Source: Neurospora intermedia (Eukaryota; Ascomycota; Sordariomycetes; Sordariales; Sordariaceae). From it: a stretch of DNA of 64,000 nt. Shown here in pieces: positions 57,920 through 64,000 of this stretch (the first letter of the stretch is position 1; the number at the start of each line of letters is the position of its first letter). Where the stretch lies: the NCBI GenBank assembly GCA_037102815.1, contig BTPP01000006.1:992001-1056000 (forward strand), given 5' to 3'. A program made the translations under genes and the position numbers. The notes under the pieces are model-generated. The model made no database searches and was not told the origin of the DNA. It saw only the letters and a program-made list of their open reading frames with translations.

Positions 57920-60900
57920 CTTGACTTTGCTCTTGTTCAAGGCTGTTCAAGTTGTTGATAGTCGAGATTCACGGTTAGTGCGGAGAGCGCTAACAGGGCC
58001 AACAACGACAACAACAAAGTCGTCGGCGCTGAAATTCTTGAATGGTAGCTGACGAGTGTCTATGTCTGCCATGCGGTTGAGGAAAGCCAGAATTTCAAGA
58101 TGGTGGTTGCAGAATTTGCTACCACGATGATGGGTTAACGGTAGGTGGTATGTTCGGAATCCAAACCACAATGCAAAGCAATGCCTGGGAAGTTAAGGAG
58201 ATGGAAATAGAATGGTTTGGGACAGCAAACATCATGAAGGGCGGTCATTGTCTTGGGTCTATATAAGGACCAAACCCAAGACACGAGTTTGTATATCGGT
58301 GTCATGATGCCAAGTCACGTTCTTCCTATGACCAGAAGAGGATGTCCAGATTATCGATCGGATACCTTACAGTCATGACTGTTTTCACAGCGCATGGTGC
58401 CCGGCATGCAGACGGCTCTGAAGCCATTGCTTCCACTCGGGGTTGTCTTGCAACTGACCGACCACTGGGGAGAGGGGGTGGTGGTGATGAGCGCACAAGG
58501 CTACGAATGGAAGAGACATCCAGCCCTATCTACTCCCTGTCTAGCTTGCCATACCTGAATTGCGAGGAGAAATCTTTGGGAAAGCTTGATGGACACTCAT
58601 GAGCAACAAAAGAGTATCAGCCATTGACGGGCTACGAAAATCGGTGGAACACGCTGCACACCGCGATACGCGCCATCGGTAACCGGGAGTGGTTCCGAGT
58701 CGGCCGTGTGCCTGGTCACGACTGGGTGAGATGGGTGAGTACAGTTAGGCAGACAGCTAGGCAGCCTTCTCCGCCTCGGCAAGTACCAAAACGTGGACGA
58801 GAAGGCAGGCTGGGCAGGCAGGGCAGGCAGGCAATGCAAGATGACGGACAGATGAAAGCGACGATAACTACCTCTATGCACAATTAAGGCGATAAGCTAG
58901 TTATGCAAGAGGGAAGAAATCAACCAAGTGATGAATTGAGGCTTCGAGTGATACTACTCTGCGCGGCGAAGGTAGGATAGTCCTAGGTACAACGTATATC
59001 GTGAGAGCCTGGTGAGAATTGCATGCAACAGCCGCGCCTTCTGTTTTTGATACATGTGTTTCAGTTCAACCGTTTCGCTAGACTCTGACATTGTCGCGAA
59101 TGCGGCATGGTAAAATGCAACGAAATGAGACTGTAATGAACGAGGAAGGTTCATCCGAAGGTATCAAATGATTGCTGACCGGGGGCGACACTCTCTTCCA
59201 CAGACATGCAAGACTACAGATTTCCCATGATGCCATCCGACCAACTGCTCAATGTCAGTCCCACGCTGTTAGTTAGGCAAGAAGCAGGCAAACGAGAACT
59301 AGAGGTAGTATAGGTATGTAGGAAGAGCCGGCCGAGACGCATTTTCGGAAGCAGGAGGACGATTGATGCTCTTCCTCATGTAAAAGGGTAGGTGCCACTC
59401 ACACACAATTATCACACATCAATGGTGAAGGAATGAGGGGAAAGTGTCGCCGGTGAAGGCTCTTTCCCCACGATTGGGCAAGGCTTCTTGGCACGCCATT
59501 CAGCAAATTACATTTTGACGACACAGCCTCACCGAGCCTCCTTGATGGCACCTTCCCGCCTCCCGCTTTCCCTTATGCATCATTCAATTTCCAAACGTGA
59601 AATCAGAATCTTGCATCTTTCCCCATCCCAACGTTCTCGGATTGGCAGCCATCGAGCACTCCGCCCTCCTCATCCTCCACGCAACCCCGAGCCTCATCTC
59701 CTCTTCCTTCCTTCCCTCCACGGTCTCGACGGGTGTTCTCCCCCTCTCATTCCGTTCTCCCCAACAACACTGAGTGCCGCCAACCAATTCTTGTCCATGC
59801 GGCTGCTCTGTCTGCCTAGTATTCAGCCTGAACGCTATCTTGCTTGCTTCCTTCCCCACGTCCCACATGCTCAAGTACACACATAACCCGTTATCCATCA
59901 TCTCTTTCTTATCACTCCTACGTTTGTCTGATGTCTGCTTTTATTTGATTTGTGGTTTGGATGTTGGAATCCCGTGGTTCATTGGTCACACAGGGACTCC
60001 ATCTGGTGTGCGTGGTCTAGATTAAGAAATGCGCAAGGCAGCAACAGGAACCTGTGTCAGGAACAGAGCTTAAAATGATGTGGAACTTAAACTGATGGAC
60101 TGGTGCAGTTACCACAGTAAGTAGATAAACACTGGATGCGATTACCGAGGTCTTTCCGTGGTTGGCCTGTCTGACTGACTATAATATTGATAGAGACGTC
60201 GAATTGTCAAGTATTCTAAACCCCACGCAACTAAACTAGAATAGTGAGAGTGAAGGCTGAACCAACCACCATTTCACCAAGGCTGTTTCGAGGTCCAACT
60301 CTACCTGTAGAGGGAAGACTTTGCCTGAGGTAGTGTCAAGACTCGGTAAGGTATGGCTTGCCATGAGGAATTGACCGAGAGACTGAAGTCAGCAGGACCA
60401 CCTACTCGCCTAGCTTTGAGAAAGAGTGTGTGCGAGAGAGAGAAGAACGAGCAGATAAGACAAGCTGACCAACAACTTGATGCAGATCATTTGTTTTTGA
60501 TAGCTCTATAACAACACGGGTCTTCAATAAGGCTCTGCGAACACTGGATTACCACTCACATCCAGGCTCGCTAAAGACTATGGTGCAACATTCCGAGTTA
60601 ACCTCACGACAGAGAAGGCGAAGACGCCGATTTCTCGGTGAAACCAAGCTTGCTGTAGACAACCCAAGAGTGAGAAATGTGCATCTGCTACAGTCTTATT
60701 GTGCGGCGCATGTCGCATGGTTGCCGTTACAATGACCACAGAAGATTAGAAAGAAGACTGAAAGCGAAGGTGCTTGTAGTTTCGCGGCCGGCATGGGATG
60801 CTACGCATGCAATATTAAGTATGGTGGCCCTTCGTGACAGGACTTGCAAAGTAGGGCTTTTTTCGGATATGGCATCTTCCCGTTTTCTAACGCTCTTTGG

Positions 60901-62718
60901 CAGATTTGTCCTCCTTGAACTGTCTTGAACAAAGTGCTCTTATTCTGCTATTCAGAAGGGTCTTATACCGAAGCAGTACATCGGATAGACGCTGCCACGC
61001 ACAGGTGGCTCAGACGACTCAAGCAGGCAAACACTGATCGCGCTCACCGGAAAATTTCCATGCTAACACGGAGGACAGACAGAATATGACACCATTTGTA
61101 TGTCAAATGTCACCAGATTTGGCTTCAATATTTTGCCCAATTCCATTGCGTACCACGTCGACGTCTCAACCCACGAGCTGGGCGCTTTTCAAAGACGAAG
61201 AGAGGCCACGATGATGGCCAGACATCAATTTAGTAGGGAACCCCATCAGCCATCAGGGGCTGTGATGTCGCGGACAAATATTACCCTGGGGCTATGGACC
61301 TGAACGGGCGGGCAAGGGCTCTGAGGGGTGCATCTGTTCTCCTTTGTTGCCCTTTTTCCATTCGTTCTATTCCTATCTGCTGCAAAAGCAAGACTAATGT
61401 CCAGCATATAACTGAACATGTTGAACTATATTCGCAAACTCGTCTTTATCTCCATCATTGTTCTTTGTGCCTATTTCGTGCCAGTACGGCGGTGGTGTCA
61501 CCGAGGGACGGTCATCTACTGTACTTACTACGCGGTCGATATGTTCGCTTTGAGAATAGAGATATGGCATTTGATTGGGACTTCACTTCTTTTGAAGAAA
61601 ACCCAGTAAGGAGAAATTACATATTATGTAGGCTTCATCGGGTTCTAGTGGGTTGTTGGTGAGACCCACCGAATTTCGCAGACATTTGCAGATGGTGAAT
61701 AGCCTTCACACATGCAGATATAACATTGAAAAAGCATATGATCAAGCCGTTATTGTCTGTATCTACATAAAATACCTTCCTCATCATATCCCATGTTTAC
61801 ACTGTTAAGCAACGTCTGAGTGTCCCCTTCTTATCCTGGTCACAAGCATACCTATATAGACCTCCAAATCTACCACCCTTTACCCTATATAAATCCCCAT
61901 CAATGGGGCGGATATAATGGCTTTTCATAACGCCATCTGACCGAACTTGCCTGGTACAGAAATCATTTGGTACTAGTCTATGATCTTGAGAAATCGAGGT
62001 GTATAAGACATTTTCTTTACATTGTGTTGGCCCGCTGCCCGCTTTTTCTTCGTACCTGGATTTAGATGGGGCGCTTATGTACCTCTGGCTGGCCCATCGC
62101 TGCCCGATGGTGAAGTTGAACTACAAAGCACAAGCACCATCGCTAGACCTTTAATACCATGCAATAAGAAACAGTGAAGAGAAAGGAGGAGAAGATTGCG
62201 CTGAGGGTGGAGAAGGTGCAAAGACATTCCATTGCTCGCGGTGGACAGGCATAGATGATGAAGAGGTGAAGAAGTTGGGTTTCACCGGCATAGACCAGTC
62301 CAGCAAAAAGAATTTCCACCCCATCCAAACACCGGTCGCTCCTTCACGATGGAGGTGCACAACACTGGAGAGGGCAGAAACAATGGAAAGGAAGCCTAGA
62401 CTTACATCTTAGAAGTCAGCAGATCGAGTTGGCATGCACGTGATACCCTTGGTCGTCGCTACCCACGGCATCCTTTCTCACTTCCCAGTACATATCCCAT
62501 CTTCTCCTTCTAATTCAACACTGTCTCCGCATTATATATATCTGCAGTTCTTGCATTCTTCAAGCTCCAGCGCAGCGTTGCATCTCTAGATTCTATCGGT
62601 ACTAGGTAGTCTTGCCATCCCGTCGTTATTCCCACTCGCCACACAAATTCTAATCTTTTCAATTCCCCCTCATCTCTTCTCCTCCCTCTCTCTTCCCCCC
62701 TTTCTACCTCACCCTCCT
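57920..62718. other. Long gene-poor region, no gene supported
   Basis: About 4.8 kb without a frame I can defend. The part next to the Clr5-domain gene is its promoter, with TATATAAG (58260-58267, near-palindromic, so usable from either strand) about 340 bases upstream of its ATG. Another TATATAAA lies at 61886-61893 with no coding frame close behind it. Frames up to 132 codons (59488-59886, 61294-61662) have low-complexity Ser/Pro/His or mixed composition and no splice partners. The right end should include the fmn1 3' UTR. Confidence 0.5.
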
Positions 62719-63438
62719 TCACCTCACCAACCAACTCCCATCCAATCCACCCTCCTCTTCCCCCTCTTTCACACCCAACTCCCTAACTCTCCACCCCTTC
62801 CTCGCCAAACTGTGCCGGGCAACCTCACAATCAAAGTGGATATCAGCAATCAACGCCTCCAGCCCGCTGTAATCCTTCTCGTTACGGATGAAGCCCGTAA
62901 TCAAAAGCCTCATGCCCACCCCGTAGAAATCAGCCGCGAACTCCCCCAAGACATGCACCTCGGCCGAGCGCACCGTGTTCTTGTAGAAGGGGTTGTAGCC
63001 TATGGACATGACCATGGGGTAAATCTGCCACTGGCCGGATTGCTGGTCGACAAGTTTTTCTTGTTGGGCTGATTCAACTCCCCCTTCTTGTTTCTGTTGT
63101 TGTTGTTGTTGTTGTTGTTGTTGATTTTGTTGCTGCTGCTGCTGAACAGGCTCCATCATCACCGGCTCGGAAGTGGGAGGTTTCTGGTACAAGACTGAGT
63201 TGGGATGCGAAGCGGGCAACTTGAGCGATGCCCAGCCGAAATAGATGCCCGAGTCGATGTTCTTGATCCACGTGTTTTCGTCGTCGACGGGCAGGTTGGC
63301 GGTCGGGATGCCGAGCTCTTTGGAGCCGCGGCCAAAGCCGGAAATGACTTCGCCCTCCATGCGGAAGGGGAAGGGGGCCTCGGGCCCGGTGGGAGGCCCA
63401 ATTAGGAGCGGGCGGTTGTCTGGGTTTGGGAGGGACAT
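62719..63438 (-). CDS. fmn1: Riboflavin kinase (ATP:riboflavin 5'-phosphotransferase)
   Basis: Makes FMN from riboflavin and ATP, the first step of flavin cofactor synthesis; in yeast Fmn1 is membrane-associated at mitochondria and microsomes. A single exon, 239 residues, starting at the ATG at 63438 (MSLPNPDN). The family motifs are RMEGEVISGFGRGSKELGIP with the PTAN nucleotide-binding motif (Pro45-Thr-Ala-Asn48) and SIGYNPFYKNTVRSAEVHVL, where Glu160 is the likely catalytic base, then DFYGVGMRLL. A polyglutamine insert, about 17 residues (99-115, encoded by 63096-63144), interrupts the loop between the two core halves. The upstream open frame from 63768 would add about 110 residues without family resemblance and was rejected. 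The 3' end overlaps a C/T-rich tract. Confidence 0.93.
   Translation of the reverse strand: MSLPNPDNRPLLIGPPTGPEAPFPFRMEGEVISGFGRGSKELGIPTANLPVDDENTWIKNIDSGIYFGWASLKLPASHPNSVLYQKPPTSEPVMMEPVQQQQQQNQQQQQQQQQQKQEGGVESAQQEKLVDQQSGQWQIYPMVMSIGYNPFYKNTVRSAEVHVLGEFAADFYGVGMRLLITGFIRNEKDYSGLEALIADIHFDCEVARHSLARKGWRVRELGVKEGEEEGGLDGSWLVR
63096..63144 (-). repeat. CAG/CAA polyglutamine tract inside fmn1
   Basis: Tandem CAA and CAG codons with one AAT (Asn) interruption, coding about 17 Gln residues in an external loop of riboflavin kinase. Probably length-variable between strains. Confidence 0.85.
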
Positions 63439-64000
63439 GTTTGGTGGTGTTTGGGTGGCGATGGTTGAATGTTTACGGGGGAAGAGAGGTTGTGAGATGA
63501 AATCCAGGAAATGAGTTGGATGGTGATGAGATGACTCGATATATCCCAAGATAGTCTGGCGAATGCTCGGTGGATTTTCGGATCGTTGTTGACTGAAACC
63601 CCCGTCCGACTGATGATGACACAATGCTGTTGGCGTGTGAATGCGGCGCAGTTTTCGAATCACAAGCTCTCTCCTAATCATCAAAGGTCCAAGTCCAAGG
63701 CATGTCAACAAATGCATGTGGAGATAAATGGAATCCGCCAGACTGTCATCGTCGCCGGGCGCTGACAATTGGTGGGGCAGTGGGGCAAACGCCGTGCAAC
63801 TCCGTAAAGATCCCGGGGTAGCGGCACCGTAGTGGTGTCAGTCCGCGTTTAGTGTAGTTTATTGGTAAGCGAGGATCGCCTTGGTCGGGCCTAGTGATCA
63901 AGGTTAATCACGTACAGGACTGGCTATATAATGGCTTGCAGCAAGGTGACGAGAGATCTTGGTAATTGTCTATCATGTAGTTGAGAACCACTCCGCCCGT
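63439..64000 (-). promoter_or_regulatory. fmn1 upstream region, to the window edge
   Basis: About 560 bases upstream of the fmn1 start. A CTATATAAT string near 63924-63933 lies about 490 bases upstream of the ATG and is the only TATA-like element noticed. The minus-strand frame continuing upstream of the ATG is not considered coding. No other gene is seen before the edge. Confidence 0.45.

Noticed and set aside
59488-59886. 132-codon plus-strand frame
   Set aside because: Ser/Pro/His/Leu-rich from a pyrimidine-rich tract, with no domain and no clear intron signals.
1-64000. CRISPR arrays, bacterial operons, dispersed 5S rRNA genes, secondary-metabolite cluster
   Set aside because: None seen. 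The DNA is fungal nuclear; the conserved 5S strings I know from Neurospora do not occur, and no polyketide or peptide synthase, or cluster transporter, is present.

Overview
The window is nuclear DNA from a filamentous ascomycete, almost certainly Neurospora and probably N. crassa or a very close relative. The main evidence is the three-exon gene at 49098-49790, whose predicted 186-residue product agrees throughout with the N. crassa blue-light photoreceptor VIVID as I remember it. Short introns with GTAAGT/GTACGT-type donors and CTAAC-like branch points, dispersed intron-poor genes, and an AT-rich, TpA-rich repeat block typical of repeat-induced point mutation (RIP) all fit. I ran no database search; identities rest on recognising protein sequences and motifs.

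Layout. Bases 1 to about 6030 are heterochromatin-like: a RIP-degraded Ty3/gypsy retrotransposon in minus orientation with one probable LTR, followed by further degraded AT-rich sequence. From about 6.03 kb the DNA is ordinary euchromatin. In order: nuo19.3 (complex I, -), a probable structured Pol III RNA (-), gamma-tubulin (-), phospholipase D (+), rtf1 of the Paf1 complex (-), coq7 (+), a small membrane protein (+), enp2/NOL10 (-), the Mediator subunit med13/ssn2 (+), methylthioadenosine phosphorylase (-), a 1070-residue unrecognised fungal protein (+), creC (-), the mitochondrial Rho GTPase gem1/Miro (+), tRNA-Arg(ACG) (-), vvd (-), the SUMO ligase nse2 (+), a Clr5-domain gene (-), and riboflavin kinase fmn1 (-). 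Two long gene-poor stretches stand out: the 5.4 kb upstream of vvd, which holds GATCGA-type light-response candidates, and about 4.8 kb before fmn1.

Most genes are housekeeping and are not a functional cluster. Several touch mitochondria or flavin metabolism (nuo19.3, coq7, gem1, fmn1), which I take as coincidence. Gene pairs alternate between divergent (shared promoter) and convergent (shared 3' flank) arrangements. Exon joins were worked out by hand; in every spliced model the reading phase closes and the total length is a multiple of three.

Less expected items: the Pol III-type RNA at 8608-8860 with A box, B box, T9 terminator and pairing ends; the Clr5-domain gene at 56954-57919, which shows only after splicing across three frames; and the cluster of GATC elements about 1.9 kb upstream of vvd.
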